From: Deinococcus piscis
GTDB lineage: Bacteria > Deinococcota > Deinococci > Deinococcales > Deinococcaceae
Reading direction: 5' to 3'
Length of the DNA stretch: 64,000 bases
Assembly: GCF_014653275.1 (NCBI RefSeq)
Contig: NZ_BNAL01000009.1
Coordinates: 13,100 to 77,099, forward strand
Below, piece after piece: positions 46,050-58,568 of this stretch (the first letter of the stretch is position 1; each line of letters begins with the position of its first letter). Position numbers and translations under genes: made by a program. A model generated the notes under the pieces. It was not told the origin of the DNA. It did no database searches and saw only the letters and a program-made list of their open reading frames with translations.

Positions 46050-46119
46050 TTGCCACCTTGCACATCCCGGGCCCCAGCCCGGCAGTCAGCAGCGCCGCCA
46101 CCGCCTGTAGACTGGCCGC

Positions 46120-48789
<2,670 letters not shown>

Positions 48790-48792
48790 GGG

Positions 48793-49332
48793 ATGCACAA
48801 AAGGAGATATGAAGGCGGGGATGCCCTGGGCAAGCCCGCCAGACTGCACGCCGCCTACCCGCTGGCCCTGCTGCTGACCTGGGTCATCCACGACACCGAG
48901 GAGCTGCGCGACCTGCGAACCTTTGAGCCGCCAGTGCGGGTGCCATTCTCCAGGGAGGCGGCTCAGGAACACATGAACCGTGGCGTGAAGGTGATGGGCG
49001 GCATGATGCTGGCCCTGGCCGGAGTGGGCACGGTGAGCGGCGGGCGGCATGCCCTGTTCCGCGCTGCCGTGCGGGCCAATGTGTTCCATGCTCTGTGGCA
49101 TATAGGGGCCACCGCCGCGCTGGGCCGCAAGACGCCGGGGGTCTGGACGGCGGCTGGCCTGGTCCTGCCTGCCACGCTGCTGACCGAACGTGCCCTGGGC
49201 CGCGCAAAAGTGCCGCCGCCACCTGCCGGGTCGCTGGCCCTGTTTCCAGCGGCTCTGGTCACGGCCCATACGCTGGCCTGGGCCTGGGGGCGGACATCTG
49301 CCCGGCAGGGAGATGACAGCATGGGGGCATGA
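48793..49332 (+). CDS. HXXEE domain membrane protein
   Basis: 179 aa, mostly hydrophobic helices. WVIHDTEELRD gives the HxxEE signature near residue 33, and a second His region NVFHALWHIG follows. The HXXEE family has unknown function. ATG 48793 lies 3 nt after the polA stop, so it may be expressed from the polA promoter. Its stop overlaps the next ATG. Confidence 0.72.
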   Translation: MHKRRYEGGDALGKPARLHAAYPLALLLTWVIHDTEELRDLRTFEPPVRVPFSREAAQEHMNRGVKVMGGMMLALAGVGTVSGGRHALFRAAVRANVFHALWHIGATAALGRKTPGVWTAAGLVLPATLLTERALGRAKVPPPPAGSLALFPAALVTAHTLAWAWGRTSARQGDDSMGA

Positions 49333-49535
49333 CACAGAACATGGGCAAGATGGACCGCAGCCTCCGCAGCGTGGTGGGAGGAGCTGCGCTCGCCGCCGCT
49401 CTGGGCACCCGGGGGGCCGCCCGCTTCGGGCTGCTGGGCGTTGGCGCCCTCATGCTGGGCACGGCGAGTACGGGCCACTGCCCCGCCTACGTGCCGCTGG
49501 ACCTGGACACGCGGGAGACCAAGCAGCAGAGCTAA
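49329..49535 (+). CDS. DUF2892 small membrane protein
   Basis: 68 aa. NMGKMDRSLRSVVGGAALAAALG, a second hydrophobic stretch and CPAYVPLDLDT match the DUF2892 pattern (two helices, often next to rhodanese or sulfur genes). The ATGA overlap couples it to the HXXEE gene. Confidence 0.8.
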   Translation: MTQNMGKMDRSLRSVVGGAALAAALGTRGAARFGLLGVGALMLGTASTGHCPAYVPLDLDTRETKQQS

Positions 49536-49549
49536 AGGCGCCCCAGGAC

Positions 49550-50320
49550 TCAGTTCAGCCGCTCACGCAACTCTGCCAGCGTCGGCACGGGCGGCGTACG
49601 GAAGCCATTTTCAGTCACCTCTACGGCTTGCCCCGCCTGCGCCTCCAAGATGACAGTCATCCCCCCTTCAGCGCGGCCCTTATGCAGCAGCGGCTGACTG
49701 GAAGGGTAAACTGCGGCGGCGTATCTCCATCCATCCGGCTCGCCCACGCGGCCAAAAAAGACGGTGTTCCACTCATCCAGGCGCAGGGGCAACGACCTGA
49801 AGCTCATGCCGTGCCCCCCCTGCGCGGTTGGCGGACAGGGGATAGGTTTGTCTACGGTCACCACACCCCGGCCCGCCAGCGGCGCGCCTTTGGGGGTCAA
49901 GCTGGCGCGCAGGGCATAAAAGCAGAGGTTGATGCCATTTCCTTCCCGCTGCACCTGCCCTACGGTCCACTCCTCGCGGTAACGGGCCGAGGCGGGTGGC
50001 TTGCCACTGTAGGCATTGTTCAGCATCCCCACCACATCTTCGGCAATGCCTATGTTGCTCAGCCCCGTGCTGTCCACCTGTACGCTGACAGCAGTCTGGG
50101 TGCCCTTAGGATAGGTAAGAGTTACGCTCTGAATTGGCCCAAGTTGCCAGCGCTGCGGCCCCCTTTCCTCTACCCCTTCACGCCACTCTTTCAGCACCGC
50201 TTCACCCGGTTCGCCCCACTCCAAATCTCCCCTGTCCAGCAGGGGCTGACAGGCGGTGAGCGCAGCGCCCAGGAGTGCCGCCAGGCACAGAGTCAGTGCC
50301 GAGGACGGGCGCCCCTTCAT
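49550..50320 (-). CDS. predicted lipoprotein, function unknown
   Basis: 256 aa. The signal peptide [16 protein letters not shown] ends in a lipobox (LTAC), so it is probably lipid-anchored on the envelope. The mature part is beta-rich with no recognised domain. ATG 50320 overlaps the stop of the amidase gene (ATGA), so the two form one unit. Confidence 0.78.
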   Translation of the reverse strand: MKGRPSSALTLCLAALLGAALTACQPLLDRGDLEWGEPGEAVLKEWREGVEERGPQRWQLGPIQSVTLTYPKGTQTAVSVQVDSTGLSNIGIAEDVVGMLNNAYSGKPPASARYREEWTVGQVQREGNGINLCFYALRASLTPKGAPLAGRGVVTVDKPIPCPPTAQGGHGMSFRSLPLRLDEWNTVFFGRVGEPDGWRYAAAVYPSSQPLLHKGRAEGGMTVILEAQAGQAVEVTENGFRTPPVPTLAELRERLN

Positions 50321-51480
50321 CCGGCCAGCTCCCGCACCAGCCCCAGCAAGCGGGCGTCCCCCTCCCAAGGAGCCACCAGCTGCACGCCCAGCCAGTCCAT
50401 GTCCGAAGGCAGCGCCACCGCAGGCGCACCCAGCATGGAAAAGGGAGCCGTCAGCCGCAGCGCAGCGGGGCGGATGTTGGCCGGGCCGCCCGCCAAAGCG
50501 ACTTCTTCTACGCCCACGCGGGGCGGGCGGCAGGGCACGGCAGGAGCCAGAATCAGGTCACAGGCGCTGAACAGCTCAGCCAGCAGAGCGCGGTACTCCC
50601 CGCGCCGAGTGTAGGCGGCCTGCACTTCAGCGTCCGTCAGGGCCTGGCCCGCCCGGAGCTTGTCCAGAATCTCCGGGCTGAAGCCGGGGTCAGCCTGGGC
50701 CAGGGCAGAGGCGTGAACCTGGGCGGCCTCGTGGCCCACGATGGGGCTGTAAGCGTCCAGCATGTCGGGCAGCTGAACCGGCTGCAACGCGGCCCCCAGC
50801 GCCTCCAGCCGCCGCGCCATGCCCGTCAAGGCCCGCGACGCGTCCTCATCCAGCCAGCGTTCAGGGTGCCAGACCCCGACCCGCAACCCGGCCCAGCTCT
50901 GCGCCGGAACTGCCGCGCCGCTCAGGGCCTCATGCACCCGCACGATGGTCCCAAACTCACGGGCCAGCGGGCCGCTGTGGTCGCAAGTGGGGCTGAGCGG
51001 CAGTACCCCTGACGTGGGCCAAGCGGGGTGCCCTTTGGTCGGCTTGTACCCGTAAATGCTGCACCACGCCGCCGGGATGCGGATAGACCCGCCCGTATCG
51101 GTACCCAGCCCAAAGTCCACCTGACCGAGGGCCGTACTCACCGCCGCCCCAGACGAACTGCCGCCGCTCACATGGCCCGGCAAGAAGGGATGCTCGGTGC
51201 CGCCGAACGCGTTGGCCCCCAAAATGCCCATCGCAATTTCATGCAGATGCGTCTTGCCTACTGCGCTGGCCCCCAGCTCCAGCAGGTGCGTGACCAAAGG
51301 GCTGGGAGGCACCTGCGGAAGTGGAGCGCGGGTGCTGGCGGTCAGTGGCCAGCCCGCGACCCCGAACAGATCCTTGACCGAAAACGTCAGACCGCTGAGG
51401 GGACCTGCCGGCACGCCAGGCAAAGGGTCGGCGGGGCGGTAAGCCCAGGCCCGCTGAACATCGGCAAAGGTGGAGTCCAT
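50317..51480 (-). CDS. amidase (amidase signature family)
   Basis: 387 aa. The Ser-cisSer-Lys triad is visible: Lys in [12 protein letters not shown], cis-Ser in [13 protein letters not shown], and the nucleophile in [14 protein letters not shown]. It hydrolyses an amide of unknown identity. It is not clustered with gatB/gatC, so it is probably not GatA. ATG 51480 is 6 nt after TACACT on the reverse strand (leaderless). Confidence 0.9.
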   Translation of the reverse strand: MDSTFADVQRAWAYRPADPLPGVPAGPLSGLTFSVKDLFGVAGWPLTASTRAPLPQVPPSPLVTHLLELGASAVGKTHLHEIAMGILGANAFGGTEHPFLPGHVSGGSSSGAAVSTALGQVDFGLGTDTGGSIRIPAAWCSIYGYKPTKGHPAWPTSGVLPLSPTCDHSGPLAREFGTIVRVHEALSGAAVPAQSWAGLRVGVWHPERWLDEDASRALTGMARRLEALGAALQPVQLPDMLDAYSPIVGHEAAQVHASALAQADPGFSPEILDKLRAGQALTDAEVQAAYTRRGEYRALLAELFSACDLILAPAVPCRPPRVGVEEVALAGGPANIRPAALRLTAPFSMLGAPAVALPSDMDWLGVQLVAPWEGDARLLGLVRELAG

Positions 51481-51568
51481 AAGTCCAGTGTAGGCGCAGC
51501 TTGACCGGAGGCCGCTTCTGGGGAACCTCACCGCGCCCCTTCTAGCCCGGCTCCACCACGGGGGCCCG

Positions 51569-53926
51569 TTATTCTTCCTCGCTGGCCTCTTCTTCGGGGG
51601 CGGCGGTGGGCGGCGGCGTACGGTTCTTGCCAATCTCGCGCACCTGTCCGGCGAAGCGTCCGCGAATGTCCTCATACATGGGGTGGGCGCGAATATCGCG
51701 GATGGGTGCGCCGGATGCGGCCCCGGCAGGAATAGAGGCTGGGGCGGTGGGTTGCCGCACGGCGGGCGCGGCTGGGCGGGGCGCAGGAGCTAAAGCAGCG
51801 GCGGGTTCACCCCGCGTGGCTCCCCCCGGCCCATCACCTCCTGACGGGGGCGCAGGCTCAGCAGGTGCCCCAAAGTCCTCCCAGGCGGGCTCTTCCGTCA
51901 CCGGCTCGCCCAGGTACAGCTCGCGGGTGGCCGTCTCCGCCGGAGTTTCGGGGGTGTGTTCTGCTGCGCCCACAGGCAGCGGCGGTTCCTCGGCAGGGTC
52001 GTCCTGCCAGAGAGGGGCCTCGCCCGGCAGTGGGGCGGCGGCCATATCGTCCGGAGTGGGCGGGGGCGCAGGGCGGAGAGGAGCCGAACTGGAGGGCTCT
52101 GTCTGCGTTGCCAGCTGCGTCTCTGGCTCTGGTGCCTGAGCGGCTGCTGGGGCGGCTGTGGGACGGGCCGAGGCAGACCGCCGGTCCAGGGGATCAAAGT
52201 CGTCCAGGGCCCGCTGGTCAGCGGACTTCGGCTCAGGTTGCAGTGCAGGTTCCGGCTGTGGTGGCTGGGACTGGGATGGCTGGGAATGGGATTGGGATGG
52301 CTGGGCCGGTTCCGGTTCGGAGGCCGCAGGCGTGACCGCAGTGCGCCCCACCGCCGCCTGACCTCCACCGACAGGAATCTTGCGCCCACCGTCCGCCGTG
52401 ATGATTTCCAGCGTCACTGGCCCAAAGACCCGCTCCAGCAGCGGCGTCAGCTCGTCCAACTTGGTGGCAATCTGCCGGGCATGAAAACTGCCCCGGGCGT
52501 CATAGCTGAGGCTGACATAGCCAACTTCGGCGTGCATGCGGGCGGGCTTGAGAAAAGCGCGGGTCTGCATGCTGACCTGCGCCAGCACATCGGCCCAGGT
52601 GCCGCCCGTTGGAGCTGCGGGCTGGGGGGCCGCTGCGCGTGGGGCAGGTTGTGCCGGGGCTGCCGGAGCGCGGCGGCGCTGTCCGGGGTCAAAGTCCTCG
52701 ACCACAGGGGCTGCCGCACCAGCTGCGGCAGCAGCGACTCCACCGCTTCCGGCCTGTAACGCGGCCAGCTCGCGTTCCAGTCGGCCCAGCCGCGCGGCCA
52801 GGTCGCCGCCCGCTGGCGAGGAAGAGGCCGCCGGGGTTACCGCAGCGCGGGCCGGGGCGTCTCTCCCACTGCTCCCACCATCTGCTGCCAGCAGTGCGTG
52901 GGTCAGCGCCAGCTCCAGACTAAGCAGGTCAGCGGCGCGCGAGAAGCGGCTTTCTTGCTCGTCCAGCGCGGCTTGTAGGCGCAGCAGCCGGGGCACATCC
53001 GCTCCTTCCAGGCGGGCGGCCTGGGCTTCGGGGCCGTCCAGCACGCCCAGCTCGGCATGAATGGCCTGCGACAATGCTTCAACCAGGCCCTCGACCACTG
53101 TGCGGCCCGCAAAGCCAGCGCGGTACAGCTCGCCCGCGCCGCTCAGGGCTGGGCCAGCATCACCCTGGGCCAGTGCCGCCGCCAGCGTCCGCATCTGCTC
53201 GCCGGGGGGCAGGCCCAGCGCTTCTTCTACCGCCCGCCGCGTCACAGCCGTGCCTGCCGCCAGCATCCGTTCCAGCAAGCTTTCGCCGTCGCGCATGGCT
53301 CCGTCGGCCAAACGCCCAATCAGGCCCAGCGCTTCGGGCTCGGCGCTCACGCCCTCACCCTCCGCCAGCCCGGCCAGCTTGCCCGCGATTTCCTCAGCCG
53401 TCAGGCGGCGAAAGCGGTAGTGCTGGCAGCGCGAGAGAATGGTAGGAATGATTTTCTCCGGCTCGGTGGTCGCCAGAATGAAGATGACATGCTCCGGCGG
53501 TTCTTCCAGTGTCTTGAGCAGCGCGTTGAAGGCTGCCCTGGACATCATGTGAGCCTCGTCGAGGATGTAGATTTTTTTGCCGCCACGCATGGGCGCGAGG
53601 CCCACTTTTTCGCGCAGGTCGCGCACATCTTCCACCGAGTTGTTGCTGGCTGCGTCAATTTCCAGCACGTCGGGGTGTGACCCGGCCCGCACGGCACGGC
53701 AATTCTCGCACTCGCCGCAGGGCTTGGGCTCCGGGCCCGTGCAGTTGGCGGTCATGGCAATCAGTCGGGCGGTGGTGGTCTTGCCCACGCCACGCGGCCC
53801 GCTGAACAGGTAGGCGTGCCCGACGCGGCCCTGCTCCAGAGCGGTTTTCAGCACACCTTTGATGTGCTCCTGCCCCACCACCTCATCCCAGTGAATCGGG
53901 CGGGCGCGCTGATAGATGGCGCTCAC
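51569..53926 (-). CDS. dnaX: DNA polymerase III subunit gamma/tau
   Basis: Clamp-loader ATPase of 785 aa. Walker [11 protein letters not shown] (43-52), zinc cysteines C62, C70, C73 and C76, Walker [10 protein letters not shown] and sensor [10 protein letters not shown] are visible. The tau-specific half is long and rich in Pro, Gln, Ala and Glu with short repeats. GTG 53926 begins [19 protein letters not shown], the standard N-terminus. No canonical A-rich frameshift site for gamma is evident at the domain boundary. Confidence 0.96.
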   Translation of the reverse strand: MSAIYQRARPIHWDEVVGQEHIKGVLKTALEQGRVGHAYLFSGPRGVGKTTTARLIAMTANCTGPEPKPCGECENCRAVRAGSHPDVLEIDAASNNSVEDVRDLREKVGLAPMRGGKKIYILDEAHMMSRAAFNALLKTLEEPPEHVIFILATTEPEKIIPTILSRCQHYRFRRLTAEEIAGKLAGLAEGEGVSAEPEALGLIGRLADGAMRDGESLLERMLAAGTAVTRRAVEEALGLPPGEQMRTLAAALAQGDAGPALSGAGELYRAGFAGRTVVEGLVEALSQAIHAELGVLDGPEAQAARLEGADVPRLLRLQAALDEQESRFSRAADLLSLELALTHALLAADGGSSGRDAPARAAVTPAASSSPAGGDLAARLGRLERELAALQAGSGGVAAAAAGAAAPVVEDFDPGQRRRAPAAPAQPAPRAAAPQPAAPTGGTWADVLAQVSMQTRAFLKPARMHAEVGYVSLSYDARGSFHARQIATKLDELTPLLERVFGPVTLEIITADGGRKIPVGGGQAAVGRTAVTPAASEPEPAQPSQSHSQPSQSQPPQPEPALQPEPKSADQRALDDFDPLDRRSASARPTAAPAAAQAPEPETQLATQTEPSSSAPLRPAPPPTPDDMAAAPLPGEAPLWQDDPAEEPPLPVGAAEHTPETPAETATRELYLGEPVTEEPAWEDFGAPAEPAPPSGGDGPGGATRGEPAAALAPAPRPAAPAVRQPTAPASIPAGAASGAPIRDIRAHPMYEDIRGRFAGQVREIGKNRTPPPTAAPEEEASEEE

Positions 53927-54070
53927 AGCGAGGCCCCGGAGGCGTGCAGGACAGAAAACATAGAACGAGCGCGAGAAAGGCTGTACTGGGGGGTCGGCTC
54001 GGTGCTCACTGCCTCAGTCTAGCCCGCGCTGGCCGGAAGCGACTGCGGCCTGGGTCGCCAGAGCGCAGGC

Positions 54071-54526
54071 TCACGGACCGGCACGCGGCGGCCCCGTCAG
54101 CCGGTTGGCACCCGGCCCCAGACGCCCGTACTCGTCGCCTGGGTTGTAGAGGCGGCAACTGTCCAGGCTCAGGCAGCCGCAGCGAATACAGCCGTTCAGG
54201 TCGTCGCGCAGGCGTTCCAGCGTGGCAATTCGGGCATTCAGTTCTTCACGCCACACTGCCGAGAGGCGCTCCCAGTCGGCAGCGGTGGGCGTGCGACCTT
54301 CGGGCAGGGTGGCCAGCGCCGTGCGGATGTCGGCCAGCGAAATCCCCACCCGCTGCGCCGCGCCGATGAAGGCCAGCCGCCGCAGGGTGTCACGCGGGTA
54401 GCGGCGCTGGTTCCCGCCCGTGCGCGTGGCGGTAATCAGCCCTTCTTTCTCGTAAAAATGCAGGGCCGACACCTTCAACCCGCTGCGCTCGGCCACCTGC
54501 GCGGGGGTCAGTTCAGAGACAGTCAT
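54071..54526 (-). CDS. soxR: redox-sensitive MerR-family regulator SoxR
   Basis: 151 aa. An N-terminal MerR HTH ([25 protein letters not shown]), a dimer helix and the 2Fe-2S cluster motif [12 protein letters not shown] (C113, C116, C118, C124) are visible. The cysteine spacing is that of E. coli SoxR. The cluster is oxidised by redox-cycling drugs and then activates promoters with a long spacer. ATG 54526 has GGAGGTG 8 nt upstream. It is divergent from the VOC operon, whose promoter carries a SoxR box. Confidence 0.95.
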   Translation of the reverse strand: MTVSELTPAQVAERSGLKVSALHFYEKEGLITATRTGGNQRRYPRDTLRRLAFIGAAQRVGISLADIRTALATLPEGRTPTAADWERLSAVWREELNARIATLERLRDDLNGCIRCGCLSLDSCRLYNPGDEYGRLGPGANRLTGPPRAGP

Positions 54527-54545
54527 AGGCAGCCACCTCCAGGGC

Positions 54546-54576
54546 TTGACCTCAACTTTACTTGAGGTTTTAGGCT
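54546..54576 (+). promoter_or_regulatory. SoxR-activated promoter of the VOC operon
   Basis: The -35 TTGACC (54546-54551) and -10 TAGGCT (54571-54576) are 19 bp apart, the over-long spacer typical of MerR-family activation. Between them lies CCTCAACTTTACTTGAGG (54550-54567), which matches the E. coli soxS operator at 16 of 18 positions as I recall it. The ATG of the first VOC gene is 6 nt past the -10. Confidence 0.9.
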
Positions 54577-54582
54577 GTGGGT

Positions 54583-55089
54583 ATGATCACTGGACTTTAC
54601 GAAACACATATCAAGGTGGCCGACCTGGAGCGCTCCATGCGCTTTTACGGCGAGGTGTTGGGCCTGGAACTGGGCCTGAGAGACCCGCAGCGTCCTATCG
54701 CCTTTTACTGGGTGGGCGAACGCAACCAGGCCATGCTCGGTCTGTGGGAAACCGCTGCTGGCGAAGCTGTCAGGCCGCAGCATTTTGCTTTTGCTTGCTC
54801 CCTGGATGATGTCCTGCACGCTCCGGATTGGCTCAAAGAGCGCGGCCTCACTGGACGCAACTTTCTGGACGACGGAACCGAAATTCCGCTGGTTCATGCC
54901 TGGATGCCCGCCATCTCCTACTATTTCAGAGACCCTGACGGCCACTCGCTGGAGTTCATGGCCCCGCTGGAAGGAACACCCCTGCCAGAATTGGGCATGG
55001 TTCCGCTGCACACCTGGCAGCAGGCGCAGAAGACGGCCAGCACGCCAGCTGCGCCCCAGCCGGACCACTTGCGACAGGTGGAGCTGTGA
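54583..55089 (+). CDS. VOC family protein (glyoxalase/bleomycin-resistance fold), operon gene 1
   Basis: 168 aa. [32 protein letters not shown] begins the first beta-alpha-beta3 module, and [20 protein letters not shown] ends the second, giving His and Glu metal ligands. The tail [13 protein letters not shown] looks disordered. Likely binds or modifies an electrophile or drug, but substrate is unknown. ATG 54583 is leaderless, 6 nt after the SoxR-controlled -10. The stop overlaps gene 2 (GTGA). Confidence 0.9.
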   Translation: MITGLYETHIKVADLERSMRFYGEVLGLELGLRDPQRPIAFYWVGERNQAMLGLWETAAGEAVRPQHFAFACSLDDVLHAPDWLKERGLTGRNFLDDGTEIPLVHAWMPAISYYFRDPDGHSLEFMAPLEGTPLPELGMVPLHTWQQAQKTASTPAAPQPDHLRQVEL

Positions 55090-55652
55090 ACATTCAGGCC
55101 CTGACCCTCCACACCCGTGACCTGGCCGCGCTGCACGACTTTTACGAGACATTCAGCGGCTTTTACCATGTCGCGTTTGACATTCCGCGCAACCGACTGG
55201 CCGAGGCGCAGGCCTGGCTGGAACGGCGGGTGCCGCTGCTGAGCGACCAGGATGGCACCACATGTTTTGTCTCCGGCCCACACTGGAACAACACCAACCT
55301 GTACTTCGACGACCCGGCGGGCAACATCATGGAATTCATCGCCCGGCACAGCCTGGAACACGATTCGGACGCCGTGTTCGATTCCAGTAGCGTCCTGCAC
55401 GTCTCGGAACTGGGCGTGGTGGTGCCGGACGTGCCGCAGGCTCTGGCAGCGATGGGGCGGCAGTACGGCCTGCGCCCCTTTGGCGGTCAGAGCGACACGT
55501 TCACGGCGCTGGGCGGCCACGACGGCATGCTGATCATGGTCAAAGAAGGGCGCGGCTGGTTTCCGGTGGGCCGCCCCGCCGTGCCTGCGCCGTTTGAACT
55601 GACGTTTCAGAGCGGCAGCGAACGTCACACCATCAAAGGACAACCCACATGA
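55086..55652 (+). CDS. VOC family protein with shortened first module, operon gene 2
   Basis: 188 aa. It starts [20 protein letters not shown] and then passes within about 8 residues to YHVAFDIPRNRLAEAQAWLE, where VOC proteins normally have about 40 more residues (strands 2-4 of module one). The rest is complete: HWNNTNLYFDDPAGNIMEFIARH, then LHVSELGVVVPDVPQAL. The in-frame loss may affect the metal site. GTG 55086 overlaps the gene 1 stop; its stop overlaps gene 3. Confidence 0.85.
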   Translation: MNIQALTLHTRDLAALHDFYETFSGFYHVAFDIPRNRLAEAQAWLERRVPLLSDQDGTTCFVSGPHWNNTNLYFDDPAGNIMEFIARHSLEHDSDAVFDSSSVLHVSELGVVVPDVPQALAAMGRQYGLRPFGGQSDTFTALGGHDGMLIMVKEGRGWFPVGRPAVPAPFELTFQSGSERHTIKGQPT

Positions 55653-56188
55653 CGCCGAGCGTTTCCAGCGGAATGAAAACGCTGGTGGTGGGCGGCACGG
55701 GCATGCTTTCAGGCACGGTTCAGCGCCTGCTGGATGCCGGAGATGAGGTCTATTCCATTTCCAGGCACGCCCCGGACGTCACGCATCCCCGTTTGCATCC
55801 CCTCCTGCTGGATTACCGCGACCCGGACACCCTGAAAGCGGCGCTGGCCGCCTCCGGCCCCTTTGACCGGGCGGTGGTGTGGATTCACTCGGTCGTTCCC
55901 GAAGCGCCGTTTGCGGTAGCTGAAGTCGTGATTGGCCCGTATTTCCACGTTCTTGGCAGTGCAGCGGCTGACCCTTCACGTCCGGGGCTGGCCCGGCAGG
56001 AGCGGTTTCACGCCCTGGGCACCGATTACCGCGAGGTCATCCTGGGCTTTCAACTCACGCCGCACGGTGCCCGCTGGCTGACGAACGCCGAAATCGGCGC
56101 GGGCACCTGGCAGGCCATCGAGCAGGATGCGCGGCGCTTCATCATCGGCACGGTGGAACCGTGGTCGGCACGGCCCGCATGGTCATGA
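55649..56188 (+). CDS. short-chain dehydrogenase/Rossmann-fold protein, operon gene 3
   Basis: 179 aa. MKTLVVGGTGMLSGTVQRLLDAGDEVYSISR is a Rossmann NAD(P)-binding start (GGTGMLSG). No YxxxK catalytic pair is seen. The length and the HVLGSAAADPSRP region fit small atypical SDR-like proteins of unknown activity. ATG 55649 overlaps the gene 2 stop (ATGA). MKT at residue 9 is an alternative start. Confidence 0.85.
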   Translation: MTPSVSSGMKTLVVGGTGMLSGTVQRLLDAGDEVYSISRHAPDVTHPRLHPLLLDYRDPDTLKAALAASGPFDRAVVWIHSVVPEAPFAVAEVVIGPYFHVLGSAAADPSRPGLARQERFHALGTDYREVILGFQLTPHGARWLTNAEIGAGTWQAIEQDARRFIIGTVEPWSARPAWS

Positions 56189-56574
56189 GGCTGCGCCTGG
56201 AACTGTTCGTAAATGATGTGGCGGCGTCCGTGAAGTTCTACCGGGAGGCGCTGAACTTCGAGGTGATGGGTCAGCATGCCTCCTATCAAGCTCTGCGCCG
56301 GGGTGACGTGCGAATTGCCGTGCAGGACTTCCGCACCCTTGCACCGGGGCACCCGCTGGCGCACCCCGGCAGGCGCGGCCTGGGCGTAGAACTCGTGCTG
56401 GAAGTGCCCGACGTGCAGGCTGCGCACGCCCAGGCCGTGGCCCACGCGCCGCAGGTTTCCCCCCTGGTTCGCCAGCCCTGGGGCCTCACCGACTTCCGCG
56501 TCACCGACCCGGACGGGTACTACTGGCGCGTCACCGAGCAACGGAGAGAAAACCAGCTCTGCGCTCCCCCCTAG
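56185..56574 (+). CDS. VOC family protein, operon gene 4
   Basis: 129 aa. A single compact VOC domain: LRLELFVNDVAASVKFYREALNFEV, GVELVLEVPDVQAAHAQAV, VRQPWGLTDFRVTDPDGYYWRVTE. The arrangement resembles small drug-binding resistance proteins. ATG 56185 in the ATGA overlap with gene 3 is chosen. GTG 56161 would add an unconserved piece. Confidence 0.88.
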   Translation: MRLRLELFVNDVAASVKFYREALNFEVMGQHASYQALRRGDVRIAVQDFRTLAPGHPLAHPGRRGLGVELVLEVPDVQAAHAQAVAHAPQVSPLVRQPWGLTDFRVTDPDGYYWRVTEQRRENQLCAPP

Positions 56575-56594
56575 CCCTCACTTCGTTTATGGGT

Positions 56595-56628
56595 TATACT
56601 CCGAGGCGTTGTTATGCCCAGAACAGAA
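56595..56628 (+). promoter_or_regulatory. promoter and RDRM-like site upstream of thpR-recA
   Basis: A consensus -10 TATACT (56595-56600) is followed 11 nt later by TTATG-7-CAGAA (56612-56628). That has the 17-bp length and a half-site of the radiation/desiccation response motif (TTATG...CATAA), with one mismatch in the right arm. In Deinococcus, DdrO represses and IrrE/PprI de-represses such sites. Its position just past the -10 fits repression. Confidence 0.5.
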
Positions 56629-56706
56629 TCAATTGCTACACAACACCTTCCTCTTCGGCCCTTCGCTTCTTCGGCTGCGCCCGCTGCCGTCAGGCGCAGC
56701 GTGTGA
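56614..56706 (+). CDS. short leader ORF overlapping the thpR start
   Basis: ATG 56614 lies 13 nt after the TATACT -10 and inside the RDRM-like site. It reads 30 codons (MPRTESIATQHLPLRPF...) to TGA 56704-56706, which overlaps the likely GTG start of thpR (56703). No homology is recognised. It may be a leader peptide or a meaningless remnant of a deleted gene. Confidence 0.3.
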   Translation: MPRTESIATQHLPLRPFASSAAPAAVRRSV

Positions 56707-57392
56707 CCGGTACCAAATCCACGCGGAACCGCCGAACTGGCCGCTTCCCACAGGGAGAGGCCAGTGACGCCCGACTGCGGCTGTTCTATGCCCTTAAGGT
56801 GCCGGATACGGTGGCTGCCGAGCTGGCGCAGGCGCAGGCCAAACTGCGCGGCAACTGGCGGCGGGTAGAACCTTCACAGCTGCACATCACGCTGGCGTAC
56901 CTGCCAGGCGTGCCCGCAGACCGCCTAGACGACCTCAAGCGCCTGGGCGTGCAGGCCACCCGTGCAGTGGGACCGCTGGATATCCAACTGCGCGGCACCG
57001 GCTACTTTCCGAACGAAGGCAGCCCCCGCGTGTGGTTCGTCAAGGCCGAGGCGGCGGGCCTGGACCCGCTGGCCGAAGCCCTGCGCGCTGGCGTGGCCGA
57101 GCTGGGCCTGGAGACCGACGACAAGGCCTTCAAGGCGCACGTCACCCTGGCCCGCAAAAAAGGCCCCGCCCCCCGCCTTCCCCCGCTGGTCTTTGAAGAT
57201 GCAGGCTGGACCGCCGGACACGTCAGTCTGGTGAGGTCGGTGCTGCGCAAGACCGGCCCCATCTACCAGACCCTTTCCCGCTTTGAGTTGCGGGGTGCCC
57301 CTAGTGCTGGGGACGCCGCACCCGACCTCACCACCGAGCCTTCGGCGCAGGCCAACTTGGCCCAACTTGCCGGAGCACAGGAGAACTCATGA
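56703..57392 (+). CDS. thpR: RNA 2',3'-cyclic phosphodiesterase (LigT/ThpR)
   Basis: About 229 aa 2H phosphoesterase. The two HxTx motifs are LHITLAYL and [21 protein letters not shown] is the family N-terminus. It opens 2',3'-cyclic phosphates in RNA and is linked to RNA repair. GTG 56703 is the only good start near the domain and adds a basic piece of about 23 residues before it. A C-terminal extension precedes an ATGA overlap with recA. In known Deinococcus this gene sits between cinA and recA; cinA is not upstream here. Confidence 0.88.
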   Translation: MTGTKSTRNRRTGRFPQGEASDARLRLFYALKVPDTVAAELAQAQAKLRGNWRRVEPSQLHITLAYLPGVPADRLDDLKRLGVQATRAVGPLDIQLRGTGYFPNEGSPRVWFVKAEAAGLDPLAEALRAGVAELGLETDDKAFKAHVTLARKKGPAPRLPPLVFEDAGWTAGHVSLVRSVLRKTGPIYQTLSRFELRGAPSAGDAAPDLTTEPSAQANLAQLAGAQENS

Positions 57393-58498
57393 GCCGAACC
57401 ACCAAAGAACCCACCGTGATGCCCACCGACGCCAAAGAGCGCCAAAAAGCCATTGACACGGCCCTGAGCCAGATTGAAAAGCAGTTCGGCAAGGGCTCGA
57501 TCATGAAGCTGGGAGCCGAGAGCAAGCTGGACATCCAGACCATTTCCACCGGCTCCATGAGCCTGGACCTGGCGCTGGGGGTGGGCGGCGTGCCGCGTGG
57601 CCGCATCACCGAAATCTACGGCCCCGAGTCGGGCGGCAAGACCACCCTGGCGCTGAGCATCATCGCGCAGGCCCAGAAAGCTGGCGGCACTGCGGCATTT
57701 ATTGACGCCGAGCACGCGCTGGACCCGGTGTACGCCCGCGCCCTGGGCGTGAATACCGATGAGCTGCTGGTGTCGCAGCCCGACAACGGCGAGCAGGCGC
57801 TGGAAATTATGGAGCTGCTGGTGCGCTCCGGCGCCATGGACATTGTGGTGGTGGATTCGGTGGCGGCTCTGACCCCCAAGGCCGAAATCGAAGGTGAAAT
57901 GGGCGACTCGCTGCCCGGTTTGCAGGCCCGCTTGATGAGCCAGGCGCTGCGTAAGCTGACCTCTATCCTGTCCAAGACCGGCACCGCGGCCATTTTCATC
58001 AACCAGGTCCGCGAGAAGATTGGCGTGATGTACGGTAACCCCGAAACCACCACTGGTGGCCGCGCACTGAAGTTCTATTCCAGCGTGCGCCTGGACGTGC
58101 GCAAGATCGGTCAGCCGATCAAGGTGGGCAACGACGCCGTCGCCAACACTGTCAAGGTGAAGTCGGTCAAGAACAAGGTCGCCGCGCCCTTCAAGGAAGT
58201 GGAACTGGCGCTGGTCTACGGCAAGGGCTTCGACCAGCTCAACGACCTGGTGACGCTGGCAAGCGACATGGACATCATCAAGAAGGCCGGGAGCTTTTAT
58301 TCGTACGGTGACGACCGCATCGGCCAGGGCAAGGAAAAAGCCATGCAGTACATTGCCGAGCGTCCCGAGCTCGAAGACGAAATCCGCGCCCGCGTGCTGG
58401 CCGCCATTCGCACCAGCAACCAGCCGGACAACGCAGCGCCGAAGGAGGCCCCCAAAGATGACGCCGTGTCCACTGAGGATACCGAAGTCGAGGCCTGA
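57389..58498 (+). CDS. recA: recombinase RecA
   Basis: 369 aa. Walker [10 protein letters not shown] (78-86), Walker [12 protein letters not shown], the L1/L2 loops ([30 protein letters not shown]) and an acidic C-terminal tail are present. It drives strand exchange and the extensive genome reassembly known in Deinococcus. ATG 57389 overlaps the thpR stop (ATGA), so recA is the second gene of a damage-inducible operon, probably under the RDRM-like promoter. Confidence 0.98.
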   Translation: MSRTTKEPTVMPTDAKERQKAIDTALSQIEKQFGKGSIMKLGAESKLDIQTISTGSMSLDLALGVGGVPRGRITEIYGPESGGKTTLALSIIAQAQKAGGTAAFIDAEHALDPVYARALGVNTDELLVSQPDNGEQALEIMELLVRSGAMDIVVVDSVAALTPKAEIEGEMGDSLPGLQARLMSQALRKLTSILSKTGTAAIFINQVREKIGVMYGNPETTTGGRALKFYSSVRLDVRKIGQPIKVGNDAVANTVKVKSVKNKVAAPFKEVELALVYGKGFDQLNDLVTLASDMDIIKKAGSFYSYGDDRIGQGKEKAMQYIAERPELEDEIRARVLAAIRTSNQPDNAAPKEAPKDDAVSTEDTEVEA

Positions 58499-58539
58499 AA
58501 CCCGGCACGCCTAAGCCTTTCCCTGCGCCTATGAACGCC

Positions 58540-58568
58540 AGCCCACCTTCGCAGGTCGGGCTGTTTTT
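58540..58568 (+). terminator. intrinsic terminator of recA
   Basis: AGCCCACCT / AGGTCGGGCT with a TCGC loop is followed by five T. Confidence 0.85.

Noticed and set aside
53573..53579. Run of seven A on the dnaX coding strand as a programmed frameshift site
   Set aside because: It encodes the conserved [12 protein letters not shown] segment near the Walker B, far from the gamma/tau boundary. Shifting there would destroy the ATPase.
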